DNA of 64,000 nucleotides from Macrobrachium rosenbergii (GCF_040412425.1 NC_089755.1:56119298-56183297); one strand, 5' to 3'; shown: positions 32,600 to 43,139, numbered from the stretch's first letter. The notes: a model not told the origin generated them from the letters alone. Translations and numbers: made by a program.

Positions 32600-33010
32600 T
32601 AGGTGGAGAATCCCGGCGTTGAGCGAATCAGACCTGCGGAATACCAGTTCTAATGCCCGCTCTAATAATGGTATCCCTCTCTCGCTGATCGAATTTTATC
32701 CCCGGCGATGTCATTTGAAACTTTCCTGGAGCATTTCGTGTCATTTTTACAGGCGTAATCAAAGTTTGGGACACACGAGAGCGGAGAGAATAATGGGCAG
32801 GCGCATTCCGAGAGGCAAAGACAATACTCCGTTAGCCATAACATGCCGTCCGGAGCATGGAATGGTCGCCTGTATAGCCTACCTCCTTCTCTCAGGCGTG
32901 TAAAATTAAAAGAATTCGAGCCTAGATTAAAACAGCATTTCTGGGGCATCATTAGGGTATATCTACCCAAGGGTTTTAGGTGCTGGTTGAGGGGGGGAGG
33001 GGTTCGGAAG
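32600..33010. promoter_or_regulatory. GC-balanced unique island, possible conserved non-coding DNA
   Basis: No repeats. Open frames run on both strands over the same DNA (32619-32903 +, 32662-32970 -) with no recognisable domain. A TCF-like AATCAAAG occurs near 32757. The texture resembles conserved non-coding elements, but I have no comparison. Confidence 0.2.
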
Positions 33011-33600
33011 AGGTGGAGAAGCGGGTTTTAGGGGGGTGGAAAGACGAGAGCTTTCGATCTGAAATGAGGGAAATTCATTTCTCGTCCCGTTCGATTGCAG
33101 GGGAGATTTGAATGACGAATAAGCCTTTCAAATGATAACATCTTTATTGGTCTAATTTCCATATATGCTATTCACCCATTCATCATCTCCTTATCCATGT
33201 TTACAGGAAGTTTCCAATTCACCTAGTTACTATTGTGGCAGGATTGCATTGGTATTCACCTGTTTTTTTGCATCCGCGGTCAGGTCTTATACAGACTGCC
33301 TAAAATAACAAGGAGGAATTAATGTGAAATATGTTTTTATGAGCCTTTTTTAACTGCATATGTGATGACGAATTAGTACTGCCGTTGCTTTTAATAGATG
33401 ATAATTATCATGTAAGCTATAAAAACGTCAAGATCGATTTAAACAAAATATTCCAAGATGGCCTAATTCGGCCATTACGAATGTTATCTTCAGACGTGAT
33501 TTTTCCTTTCTTTCAATTCATTTTCTTTATCTCTCCCCCTTCTTTGTATTGCATCTCTCTCTCTCTCTCTCTCGTCCTTCCTATGCCGTCATTTGGTGTC
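33011..33600. other. Unique DNA, no gene seen
   Basis: Short (CT)n at 33555-33573. No supported gene. Confidence 0.5.
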
Positions 33601-33609
33601 TTCCCTTCA

Positions 33610-33740
33610 CACTGCTTATATCATCATTAATCTCACACTATATTTTAGTCCCATGTCTTCAAAAGCACCTACAATCCACCCTCTATCTCGCACTATTTTA
33701 GTCTCACGTCGTCAAAAGCACATACAATCTACCTTCTTCC
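33610..33740. repeat. Two-copy duplication, about 67 bp
   Basis: CTCACACTATATTTTAGTCC / CTCGCACTATTTTAGTCTCA, then TCAAAAGCAC(C/A)(T)ACAATC(C/T)ACC, occur twice in tandem. Confidence 0.8.
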
Positions 33741-33944
33741 ATCTTCCGAACCCACCTCCTTTTCAAACCCGGCGCATATTTGCGGGGCATTCCCGGCGTT
33801 TTATGGCCGGTCCTCGTATCAAATTATCAATACGCACAGGCCAGATAAGGCTCGAGACTCATATTTCAAGCTTGTCACCGGCGCCATTACACTCATGAGT
33901 CCAGGAGGGCGAGCGTTGCTGGGTGCTGTTCCCGGCTACTGTCC

Positions 33945-34250
33945 GGCGCTGATTTCATCACGACATCGGTCTATTGTTTTCATTGCTTCCTAAGGATGTT
34001 GTGATGTTTATTCTCCGCCTTCCTGGTGACAGTATGGCTCGAGGAATGATTATTCTATTTGTTTGTGGACCTATAGGCTAAGAAACATTTCTTGAAAAAT
34101 GATCGCGGCATCGGTCTAGTGTTTTCGCGGCTTCCAGAGGATGTTGCGATGTCTGCTTGACCTTCGTGGAGATAAGATGGCTCAAAGGAATGATTAATCT
34201 ACTCGTTTATGGACCTGTATATTAATATACATTCTCAAAAATGTTTATTA
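33945..34250. repeat. Two-copy duplication, about 150 bp
   Basis: Copies share GCATCGGTCTA(G/T)TGTTTTC, GGATGTTG(C/T)GATGT, ATGGCTC, GGAATGATTA, TCTA, TTTGTGGACCTATA/TTTATGGACCTGTA and TCTTGAAAAATG/TCTCAAAAATG. Confidence 0.8.
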
Positions 34251-34291
34251 GCCTTTTTTTAATTGACATCATCGTTCTCCTTTTCTCCAGC

Positions 34292-34302
34292 CTAAGTTTG
34301 GT
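34292..34302 (+). repeat. Left target-site duplication of the SINE
   Basis: CTAAGTTTGGT, repeated exactly at 34587-34597 on the far side of the element. Confidence 0.75.
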
Positions 34303-34586
34303 TAAAGTTAAGTATACCTTAGTTTTACCAGACCACTGAGCTGATTAACAGCTCTCCTAGGGCTGGCCCGAAGGATTAGACTTATTTTACGTGGCTAAGA
34401 ACCAATTGGTTACTTAGCAACGGGACCTACAGCTTATTGTGGAATCCGAACCACATTATAGCGAGAAATGAATTTCTATCACCAGAAATAAATTCCTCTA
34501 ACTCTTCATCAGCTGACCGGGGGAATTGAACTCCGGCCCATCGAGTGACAGTCTGAAGCTCAACCGACTCAGCCAACAAAGGGCTT
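34303..34586 (-). mobile_element. tRNA-derived SINE (second family) with target-site duplication
   Basis: On the minus strand it starts CCCTTTGTTGGCTGAGTCGG. The A-box-like TGGCTGAGTCGG is at 34564-34575 and the B-box-like GGAGTTCAATT at 34524-34534. The body includes GAAATTCATTTCTCGCTATA, GTAGGTCCCGTTGCTAAGTA, ACCAATTGGTTCTTAGCCAC and GGGCCAGCCCTAGGAGAGCT. Both ends are flanked by CTAAGTTTGGT (34292-34302 and 34587-34597), a target-site duplication from retroposition. I recognise this as a common decapod repeat, from memory. RNA polymerase III would transcribe it. Confidence 0.85.
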
Positions 34587-34597
34587 CTAAGTTTGGT
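34587..34597 (+). repeat. Right target-site duplication of the SINE
   Basis: CTAAGTTTGGT, matching 34292-34302. Confidence 0.75.
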
Positions 34598-34690
34598 AAA
34601 CTGGTACTATCACCTGACAGGCGTTTGTAGGCTTCATTTCTTCCCCGTGGCGTTTGGTTTACAAAATCACGTGTAAGAGTGATTTAAGCT

Positions 34691-34800
<110 letters not shown>

Positions 34801-35034
34801 CAATATATGTTTGTGTGTATGTTTATGTGTGTACACTTAGTCACGATTTTCTCTTAACTTATTGTTACCTCTTATCTTCTCTCCTTTGTGAGCTGACACG
34901 TCTCCCGGAGCATTCTTCACACAAACATGCAACAAAGCAACATAAAAAAAAGGCATCTAAGCGGTTATCTCGTGACTAAGCAACGTGAAACGATGTTAAT
35001 TTTGGCCCAGAAGATTCCTGGGCTCGGGAAGATA

Positions 35035-35350
35035 GACGCGTCGGACGACGCGCGTGCGCGCGCTATTCGGAGCATCGCCGGCGGTGTATTGTTTCGGGAG
35101 AGAGACAACGAATGCTATGCTGTCGACAATGTTGCTCGGCGGTCGATTGTGTGGCGTCGAACAATGAATCTCATTCCTGCAACAATGCGGGAAATTTCTT
35201 GGGAAAACAAAAATGAAAGCTATTCGGCTTCATTAGATCTTCTCGACGTTCCTTCCGCGAGATCATAATGCGTCCGTGAAGAATCTCGCTCAAAAGTTTC
35301 GATAAACGGAATCGGGTTTCGAATCAAGCCTTGAGGAACAAACAATCGTT
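35035..35350. promoter_or_regulatory. GC-rich unique island with clustered ACAAT motifs
   Basis: At least five ACAAT/ATTGT words lie in 260 bp: GTATTGTTTC, CGACAATGTT, GATTGTGTG, GAACAATGAA and GCAACAATGC, plus AAACAATCG near 35340. ACAAT is the core of Sox/HMG-box sites. A 113-codon frame (34927-35268) spans the island with no recognisable domain; its start is arbitrary. Either an enhancer-like island or an unrecognised exon fits. Confidence 0.25.
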
Positions 35351-35765
35351 CGAGGTCATTTTGGTGGAGGGTTCGTATCGGAAGGATATCTCAATTTCAG
35401 GATTTTTCCTCGGAATGCGTCCGAATCTAAGGTAGGATTCTTCGTGTTCTGTTGGCGAGCTCAATCATAATATCTCGACTGCTTGAATGTGTTCCGTCAT
35501 TACTTTTGAAGAATGTTCACGTCTGAAGGGCTCTCAGATTAGAATAGGGAATTCATATGACGTAAATAGATATAAATAGAATCACTTGACCAAAGGAGAT
35601 ATCAGTGAGCTTGTTATTTAGACCTATAGGAACCATGCAAATAGAATGTCTCTATCTTTATCCCAGGGACTGATACACTACTTAATGTGACAAATTAGGT
35701 AAATTCCTTCCTTACCTTCATCTTTTTCAGCCTCTGAGATGGACGGGAAAGTTGAATCATCTATT
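35351..35765. other. Unique DNA, no gene seen
   Basis: No repeat, supported frame or RNA gene. Confidence 0.5.
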
Positions 35766-35771
35766 AAAAGA

Positions 35772-36180
35772 ATCATTATAGTTTTCTGTAAAAGAAAACT
35801 ATTGTGCCGGCTTTGTCTGTCCGTCCGCACTTTATTCTGTCCGCCCTCAGATCTTAAACATTACAAAGGCTAGAAGGCTGTAAATTGGTATGTTGATTAT
35901 CCACCCTCCAATCATCAAGCATACCAAATTTCAGCCCTCTAGCCTCAGTAGTTTTTATTTTATTTAAGGTTAAAGTTAGCTATAATCATGCTTCTGGCAA
36001 CGATATAGGATAGGCCACCACCGGGCATGGTTAAAGTTTCATGGGCCGCGGATCATACACCACTAAACCACCGAAAGATAGATCTATTTTCGGTGGCCTT
36101 GATTATACGCTGTAGCGGCTGTACGGAAAACTCGACAGCGCCGAAGAAGAAACTCCGGCGCATTTTTTGCTTGTTTATGC
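35772..36180 (+). mobile_element. Abundant decapod interspersed repeat with internal hairpin
   Basis: Begins at the palindromic AGTTTTCTGTAAAAGAAAAC, then TATTGTGCCGGCTTTGTCTG, CCGTCCGCAC, GATAGGCCACCACCGGGC, GTTAAAGTTTCATGGGCCGC and ACCGAAAGATAGATCTATTT. It ends AGAAACTCCGGCGCATTTTT. A hairpin has 25-nt arms (35868-35892 and 35920-35944; 22 of 25 paired). The opening GTGCCGGC and the closing CTCCGGCGC may be a decayed terminal inverted repeat. I recognise it from decapod genomes; its class is uncertain. The frame at 36027-36290 lies inside it. Confidence 0.8.
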
Positions 36181-36299
36181 ACATACAGAACTCGGGCTTT
36201 ACGCGTAGTCTGAGAAACCTGTTTAAATTTTTTCCAAAAATATTTCCAGCTTTTGGTAAACTTCACACAAGGTCAACGAGAACCCTTTAAAAGCTAAAT

Positions 36300-36715
36300 A
36301 GTGTTTTTAACATTCCACGACGATGGGGGCGTTTTAACGCTTAAGCATTAATTAAGGAAAAAATAGGGAGAGAGAGAGATCTATTATCCAAAAGGATCGT
36401 AAAATCATACTTCTACCCTCGAGCTGCTGCCAATTCAATACGCTTAATACTTTTTCCAACATCTTGAATCTTGCTGAAACGTATCCTTGAAGATTTTCGT
36501 CTAAGTGCGTCATATTTTTTTTTTTTTTCTTTTTTACTTTATTCTGGGTATTACTGAATCTTCGCTAGCCCTTAATGCAGCTCAATTATGGGAATTTAAT
36601 ATCCTAAATTTCCATATACCCGGGTATTGCAAATTGCAAATTGACTTCATGTAGTTGCAAAAGAATTATATAGATTTGTTTCTAAAAGATAGGGATCATT
36701 TGTCGCTCAAATAAT
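36300..36715. other. Unique DNA, no gene seen
   Basis: T run at 36511-36528, short GA tract at 36367-36378. No supported gene. Confidence 0.5.
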
Positions 36716-36717
36716 GT

Positions 36718-36718
36718 A

Positions 36719-36775
<57 letters not shown>

Positions 36776-36800
36776 CAAAAGGTTACAACGAAGAGTATAA

Positions 36801-36848
<48 letters not shown>

Positions 36849-36960
36849 GTGCTGGCATAGGCCTATATATTACAATGAATTTGCCTAAATGTCCTGCAAA
36901 ACTCATACTGGCATAGGCCTATATATCGCAATGAATACGCTTAAATGCACTGTAAAACTC
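36718..36960. repeat. Two (ATT)n tracts and a 58-bp duplication
   Basis: ATT tracts at 36718-36773 and 36802-36848. Next, GCTGGCATAGGCCTATATAT, then (T/C)(A/G)CAATGAAT, and GTCCTGCAAAACTCAT / GCACTGTAAAACTCAT occur twice in tandem (36850-36962). Each copy has a TAGGCCTA palindrome. Confidence 0.9.
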
Positions 36961-37440
36961 ATCCCTCTGAACTGCGGAGGTTTGCAGTATTCGGAGCAGG
37001 CGGGCAAGGGTCTAGCAAAGACGCCCTCGGAGTGTGGGCACGCCCTCTGGCCCCACACGCGCCGTGCCACTCCGCAGAAGGCGAGAGAGGGGCACAAAAA
37101 AGACACGCCGAGAACACGAGTCCTTTGGTATCTTTACCAGACGCTAAGTGCCGGTACCCCGACGAGGAATGCGCGTAAGATACTCGTTCAGCACGACTAC
37201 ACACCGAATGTCGCCAGAGACTTGGGGCAAAAACCCCACACTCCCTCCCTCCCGGTTTGATGCCCAGGTGGCTTTCGGGCCTGATGCCCGAAAAGCCCTC
37301 ACGCGCGCACGCATGCGCGCGTTCCCACACGCCACCGCCACCACCACCACCAAGGAGCTTCATGAAGAAGAATTCGCTGAAGTAAATCGGGTGTGGAACG
37401 CCAACAAAAGACGTCTTTAACTTTCGTGTTCCGCTGGTGA
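36961..37440. other. GC-rich unique DNA, no gene recognised
   Basis: Overlapping frames are open on both strands (for example 36889-37260 + and 36959-37363 -), as expected for GC-rich DNA with few stop codons. A CG-alternating tract CACGCGCGCACGCATGCGCG lies at 37300-37319 and (CCA)n at 37332-37352. No domain is evident. Confidence 0.4.
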
Positions 37441-37503
37441 ACTGTTCGAAACAGGGAGAAGAGGAAATTGACAGCTGCCGTCAACATTATCTGAGAGACA
37501 GGC

Positions 37504-37940
37504 CTCTGCTCCCTTCCCTAACTGACTAAAAATAACGTTGGGCCAAGAATACTACCCTGTGTGACTCCAGACACAGTAGGTCTTGGTTCACTAAAGATCC
37601 CATCATCAGCAGCACCTCGTTGCTGCCTACCTGATCCTAAAACATATCCACCCTCTCCAAGATTCTGAATATCCTTAAGTCTGGAAACAGATCTCTCCCT
37701 AATCGACTAAAAATAACAGCGGGCCAAGAATACTACCCTGTGGGACTCCAGACACATTAGGTCTTCGGTCGCTAAGAATCCCATCAACAGCAACTTGATG
37801 CTGCTGCCTACCTGTAAGGAAATCTTGAAGTAATCCTAAAACATATCCACCCACTCGAAGATTCTGAAATTTATAAATAAGTGCCTTGTGATTTACAAAA
37901 TCGAAAGCAGCACTAATACCTGTTTGAATTACTTTACGCT
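37504..37940 (-). pseudogene. Non-LTR reverse transcriptase fragment, duplicated in tandem
   Basis: On the minus strand copy B (about 37940-37699) reads GISAAFDFVNHKALIYKFQN, then LRVGGYVLGLLQDFLTGRQQ, then HQVAVDGILSDRRPN and VSGVPQGSILGPLLFLVD, ending in a stop. SAAFD-x-VNH, then G(V)PQGS-LGPLLF is the central reverse-transcriptase signature of jockey/CR1-type elements; the catalytic YADD region is missing. Copy A (about 37680-37505) repeats QNLGEGGYVLG to VSGVTQGSILGPTLFLVS with a deletion and P-to-T change. Both copies stop at the same point, so truncation came before duplication. Confidence 0.8.
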
Positions 37941-38130
37941 CAAAACACTCATATCAAGGTTCTCTTGCAAATGGCACTTCAGATCTAGAAGATTATCACA
38001 GCAAATTCGAAGGAATAAATGTAAGAAGAAGACGAAAGACGAGGGCAAAAAACACTCATATCAAGGTTCTCTTGCAAATGGCGCGTCAGATCTAGAAGAG
38101 CATCACAGCAAATGAGAAGAATAAGGATAA
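37941..38130. repeat. Two-copy duplication, 106-bp spacing
   Basis: AAAACACTCATATCAAGGTT, CTCTTGCAAATGGC, CAGATCTAGAAGA, ATCACAGCAAAT and GAAGA occur from 37941 and again from about 38048, directly next to the RT fragment. Confidence 0.9.
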
Positions 38131-38420
38131 AAGAAGAGGAAAGACGAAGACAAACCAGAAACGGCCGTCTGTTGGTGTTCCGGAGTTAATCAACTGAAGC
38201 GGATGTTGCATAGCAATGATGCCCAGGTGCCCCATCGTCTCTTTGAAGACCTGATGCCCAAAACTCTGATTATGCCCGGTGGGCCATACCGCGTCATGGA
38301 TTGTTGGGCACAAGTTGGTCCACCTGATAAAAGGGTTACAGATCACTCTGAGGCAGTGTGTATGTGTGTGTGTGTGTGTGTGTGTGTTTTATCCGAAGAT
38401 CTCTGGAGGTGGAAGCATAT
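38131..38420. other. Unique DNA with (GT)n, no gene seen
   Basis: (GT)n at 38362-38388. No supported gene. Confidence 0.5.
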
Positions 38421-38427
38421 GTAAAAG

Positions 38428-38485
38428 GGTTTGATAGGGCCTAATTAGCACGAATTAGTCGGCTCATTAGAGTCTTAATTAAAGA
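38428..38485. promoter_or_regulatory. Cluster of homeodomain-type TAAT motifs
   Basis: CCTAATTAGC, CGAATTAGTC, GCTCATTAGAG and CTTAATTAAAG lie within about 55 bp, giving at least four TAAT/ATTA cores typical of homeodomain sites. The DNA around is unique. This is an inference from motifs only. Confidence 0.25.
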
Positions 38486-39075
38486 TGTCATGTGTAGGCA
38501 ACGCGTCACAAGATTCTGTCTTTGCTTAGTGGCGTGGCGCCTAAATCCTTACCTTTGAATTGCTCATCTTCTGAGCATCAAACTTAACGTAGTTTCTTTA
38601 TGTTAATCTGAAAATTTGTTCAGTATGAATAGGGTTCATCTTAAGAAGAAGAAGAAGAAGAAGAAGAAGAGAAGCATGTCCTGTTAAAAGGGATGGCTCC
38701 ATCGCGCGAATTAATCTTATATTGCCTTGTGTCTTTTCTCTCTCCTGCTGTAATATTGGTCAACAATTGCCCAGTTTTAGACCAGTACTAACGCAGAGGA
38801 CAAACGATAATAATAATAATAAATAATGATAATATTTCGTCTCCACGATCATAACAAGGTTAGGGGACTGTTGATCGTCAGCTATTGCAAAGCCATTACC
38901 TGGAATAGCTGGAACTGACTTTTTTTTGTCTGTCTTCAGGGCGATCACTTGAGCAGAGAAAAATTATTTTTCACCAAACTTGATTACTTTTTAATTACTC
39001 TTAACAGGTACAAGAAGTCTCAAAGACCTGTCCGCTACCAGAATGACCAATTTCCAGAGTCATTACCTGACCGTG
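38486..39075. other. Unique DNA with a short (AAG)n, no gene seen
   Basis: (AAG)n at 38645-38670 and a short AAT run near 38808-38830. No supported gene. Confidence 0.5.

Positions 39076-39078
<3 letters not shown>

Positions 39079-39141
<63 letters not shown>
39079..39141. repeat. (CT)n microsatellite
   Basis: About 30 CT units directly before the next array. Confidence 0.97.
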
Positions 39142-39142
<1 letters not shown>

Positions 39143-39144
39143 AC

Positions 39145-39592
39145 GGAAAAATGACATTCCAGGAAAATTGGCATTCCAGAAATATGACGTTCTAGAAATA
39201 TGACATTTCAGGAAAGTTGGCATTCCAGAAATATGACTTTACAGGAAAGTTGGCATTCCAGAAATATGATCCAGGAAAATTGGCATTCCAGGAAAATTGG
39301 CATTCCAGAAATATGACATTCCAGAAATATGACAATTCAGGAAAATTGGCATTTCAGAAATATGACATTTCAGGAAAGTTGGCATTCCAGAAGAATGACG
39401 TTCCAGAAATATGACATTCCAGAAAAGTTGGCATTCCAGAAATATGACAGTCCAGGAAAACTGGCATTCCAGAAATATGAATTCCAGAAACATGACATTC
39501 CAGAAATACGACGTTCCAGAAATATGACAATCCAGGAAAACCGGCATTCCAGAAATATGACATTAATGAAATACGACATTCCAGCGATCTGA
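39145..39592. repeat. Complex minisatellite of ATTCCAGAAATATGAC / AGGAAAATTGGC blocks
   Basis: Two modules, GCATTCCAGAAATATGAC and ATTCCAGGAAAATTG, alternate irregularly about 20-25 times. Each unit holds the dyad TTCCAGAA. Long frames on both strands translate the repeat (FWNANFPGMSYFWN-like). The dyad matches the TTCnnGAA half of a heat-shock element, a coincidence of the unit unless shown otherwise. Confidence 0.95.
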
Positions 39593-40085
39593 ATCACTTC
39601 TTGACGCTTCGTCGTGCTGGTAACTAAATGCATCCCTCACCCCAACCCCCCATCGTTCTACTGATGCCCAGATACCCAAACAACTAATTCGGTAATAGTA
39701 ATACAATGGACATTTTTAAGGACAAAACGTATCTAATTAAAGAACTGAGTCTGCAACCTGCGAATGGCTGTATTTATTTTGCTTTTGGTTTGAGCACTTC
39801 CTCTTCTTACCATTTTTTACACGGCCTCTGATCTTTGTTTGAAACGTCTGCCCATCTCGATTCCATCAGCATAATACGCATATAAATTTCAGGCTAACAT
39901 GTTACGGGCTGCTGAAAAGCAAGAGCCCGTGCCAGCACAAGGCTGGCTAAATCTAAGTAGTAGATGTAAATATGCCGATGAAGAAATCAGAATCCCCTGT
40001 GAAATGGCGGTGAGCAATCGAGGCTTCGCCCCAGCCGGCGGCAGTTAGCTATCTATTGACAACCTAAAGTTCTAGACATTCCCGG
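39593..40085. other. Unique DNA, no gene seen
   Basis: No supported frame, repeat or RNA gene. Confidence 0.5.
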
Positions 40086-40089
40086 CGCT

Positions 40090-40530
40090 AAAATTAATGA
40101 ACTAGAACGACAGTAAAATGCAAAAATGTTAAAAAGGAAATAAAAAAAAAGAAGATATACAGAAATGACGGGCATTCGGCGTCGGAGAGACAAGTAAGAA
40201 TTTGACGAGAGTGGTTGGTGGTACTACTGCTCTTAGCCTCCAAAGTGGTGTAGCTGCTTAGGATCGTAGACATAGCCCTTACGATCTGATCGACTTGAAA
40301 CGAGTAACTGAAGCATTATAAGTCGAAAAGATAATAAAATGCAAAACGTTAAAGAAGAGATACATAAAAAATATATAAAAATGACGAGCATCCGACGTCG
40401 AAGCGACAAGTAAGAATTTGGCTTTAGTGGTTGGTATTACTGGTAGCCTCCGAAGTGGCAGCTGCGTAGGATCGTAGGCGCAACCTTTACAATCCTATCG
40501 CCTTCAAATAAGCATCATAAGTATTTATTT
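40090..40530. repeat. Two-copy duplication, about 235 bp
   Basis: Copies at about 40090-40325 and 40326-40530 share AAAATGCAAAA(A)(C/T)GTTAAA, ATATA(C)A(G/A)AAATGACG(G/A)GCAT, GACAAGTAAGAATTTG, GTGGTTGGT, TAGCCTCC(A/G)AAGTGG and TAGGATCGTAG. Confidence 0.85.
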
Positions 40531-40725
40531 GAGTATCTTTTAGGTTAGACCAAGTTACGATCAATTAATCGCTCTGTTTTTAATGCTACTGCATTCTCAT
40601 TCCTCAGGGATTTCTCGTAAGAAAGAAAACAGATGATTATCTATTAGATGTTTTCTTTATAAAGTCTCCCTCCGTGCGGAAGAAAAATAGGCATATATCC
40701 ATCACATATTTTCTTATGAATCTAC

Positions 40726-40952
40726 TCATAGACCTATGATGGATACAGAAAGAGATAATAATCAAGACATAGGCCTATGAATGAATACAGGAAGGGACAA
40801 TAAATGAGACATAGGCCTATGATAATAGAGGGACAATAATTAAGATATAGGCCTATGAGTGAATACAGAAGAGGCAATAATTAAGGTATAGGCCTATGAA
40901 TGAATACAGAAAGAGGTGATAATTAAGATAGGCCTATGAATGAATATTGAAG
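40726..40952. repeat. Tandem repeat, about 33-43 bp x 6, with TAGGCCTA palindromes
   Basis: The unit is ACATAGGCCTATGAATGAAT plus ACAGAAAGAGGTGATAATTAAG. Five of six units carry the palindrome CATAGGCCTATG or TATAGGCCTATG. Confidence 0.9.
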
Positions 40953-42570
40953 TAGAGAGAAAAAGATAAATGAAGGAAAATTGAACTTTAACCTAGTCTC
41001 TAACATTAAATAAGGGCTATATAATTCCCCATTTCAAGGAGATTAGAGATTCTAATTCCCTATTAATGAAAACCCCTTGACAACTCGCAAGAAAGGCCTT
41101 CATTTTTCTTGTTCCGGCATCACCTAATTTCTCTCTTCACTTCGATCGTTTTCAGGTCGTATTTTTTGGGCGCTGCATGACGTAAGCCAATCAAAAAACA
41201 CGTAAACATATCATACCAGTCATAACTGGCCTTAGTCCTATACGGCGATTACTGTTATTGAAGCCTTTTAAAATTAAAAAATGTACATGGTTCTATCATA
41301 TAACTGTTTCTATATATAATAATAGAAGAAATATTGCAGGCTTCTAAATATTTCTGCATTCTTCAGAAGCTATAATTACTCCAAGTAATAGCTCTGTTTT
41401 GTTTATGTAAACAATTTTCAACAGAACAAACAAAAAGTTTTTCACTGGACTTTAGCGTGTGCTAGCAACCTCAGTCTAAGATCAGTCTAATACTCTTCCA
41501 AAATTGTCGATGGTAAATGGTCACAATGAGTCGTGCATTTGAGGTCTGACGTGTTCAGAGTGGGTAGGATTTCGTCACCTACATGTCCCGAACAAGTCGT
41601 CAACAGATTTTGAAATGCCAGACGTATGACGTCAGCCTTTCCTCTTCCCGGCTAAAAGCATTGTAAGATACCCCAAGGAAATTGTTCATTTTAAGAAGAA
41701 TTTTTTCAATAGCTGTTTAATAGCTAGAACACAAATAGAAAATAATTTGTCTGTCAGTGACGCGACGTCTTGTTACTGCCCTCTCTTCTGGGCATTTTAA
41801 TACCCAGTAAAAAAAAAGATGTCTAAACGGAGACAGCTGGTATCAAAGCCATTTCTCAACTCACAAGACCAACCCGGTCATAATTAATATGAGTTTCTGA
41901 CCGGCCGAAGCGCTCCCAGTGATCGAATAACGTCAGCTAATTAATCCCGCATCTGTTAGAGACAAATCATCTTTTGGAGCAACAACAAAAAATACAAAAA
42001 CTTCTTTAGAAAAAAAAAAAGAATCTTTGAATAACCTAATAGAATGCTCTGCTCGGCAGCACGCTTCATTAAGTCCAAGATCAATGTTAATTTGGGGACT
42101 ATTTTACACATTCTATCGTACCGTACGGAGAGGGGCCCCTTCTTCCAGCCCCGTAAGAAAGCTTTCCTGGAACGTTCAAGAATGCGCCTCTTCGTCAATT
42201 AGTTCCTGATGGATTCTTCCTATAACGAGGTATGCAGAGAATGCACGGAGATAAGGCGAGAGAGGTATAATGTCCTTGGCATGACAACATCTTGAGAGAT
42301 TATGATGTCTTTCGCATGACAGCTTGTTATCCGGTCAGTCACTTGGACTCGACTGCCTATTAATCAATTTTTTCGCCCTGTTTTTGGGCTTGTTTTTCGC
42401 TTTTATTTTTCGTAAATGGAAGAAAAAAGAAAGTGGGAAATTTAGGACGATTTAGATACTGTAGTCTCTTAGTTTCAAGTTGAACGAAGTGTTTTGGGTA
42501 AGTAGAAACGATCAGCAACTTCCTAACTTCTTGAATAACAGTCACAAGTTCTTTTGAAGGTCATCTTCGC
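40953..42570. other. Unique DNA, no gene seen
   Basis: Mixed AT-rich DNA. TAAT-containing words occur at 41880-41945 (CATAATTAATATG, GCTAATTAATCC) beside a GC-rich patch. No supported frame, RNA gene or element. Confidence 0.45.
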
Positions 42571-42574
42571 TCCC

Positions 42575-42602
42575 TCTTCTTCTTCTTCTTCTTCTTCTTC
42601 CA
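42575..42602. repeat. (TTC)n microsatellite
   Basis: About nine TTC units. Confidence 0.9.
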
Positions 42603-42909
42603 ATTTTTGGCAGGAAGGACAGTAATCGCCTTTGTTTCGACAGGAGAGATGCTGGTGTTTCCAACATCGTATATTGATTTCAGAGGGTTTGGCGAGAATA
42701 ATATTGAGCATTTGACTAAATTATTTAAAGCTGTTCTCAAACCAGACTGAAATCTAGAACACTAAGACTGACTCTCAGACTGTATCGAATTAAGATGCCA
42801 AAAATAGTTCCTGGTACAACAAGCTTCTGACAGATATTTCCATTTGATCCAAATGATTGACTCTGTTTATTAATAAAAGCAAATGGCAAAGTATAATTGA
42901 GGAATAGAG

Positions 42910-42920
42910 CAATAATAATG

Positions 42921-42957
<37 letters not shown>

Positions 42958-43050
42958 ACACCATATTTTTATTAAGCTTGAATTTCAACTCAATGGCCCA
43001 TTTGGGCTGGTTCCGTATGAATAGGGTTCCTTTGAGTAAAATTAATAATA
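42910..43050 (+). mobile_element. 3' end fragment of the non-LTR retrotransposon
   Basis: An (AAT)n tract (42910-42955) is followed by AATGAACACCATATTTTTAT, AAGCTTGAATTTCAACTCAA, TGGCCCATTTGGGCTGGTTC and CGTATGAATAGGGTTC, then a short AAT-rich end. This matches the terminal segment at 29.5 and 63.3 kb. Here AAT repeats precede the segment as well as follow it. Confidence 0.7.
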
Positions 43051-43139
43051 AAAGCTTGTAAAAAAATATCTTGCTGCTATTTCAAAATGTGATGGCACAT
43101 TTAGAAATTGATACCAGCACATTCTCCTTTGTTTTTCAT

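Noticed and set aside
32619..32970. Overlapping frames of 94 and 102 codons on opposite strands
   Set aside because: Open on both strands with a non-ATG start, no domain and no splice signals; kept only as a unique island.
36889..37420. Several frames of 70-134 codons on both strands
   Set aside because: GC-rich DNA has few stops; products have no recognisable domain and mirror one another across strands.
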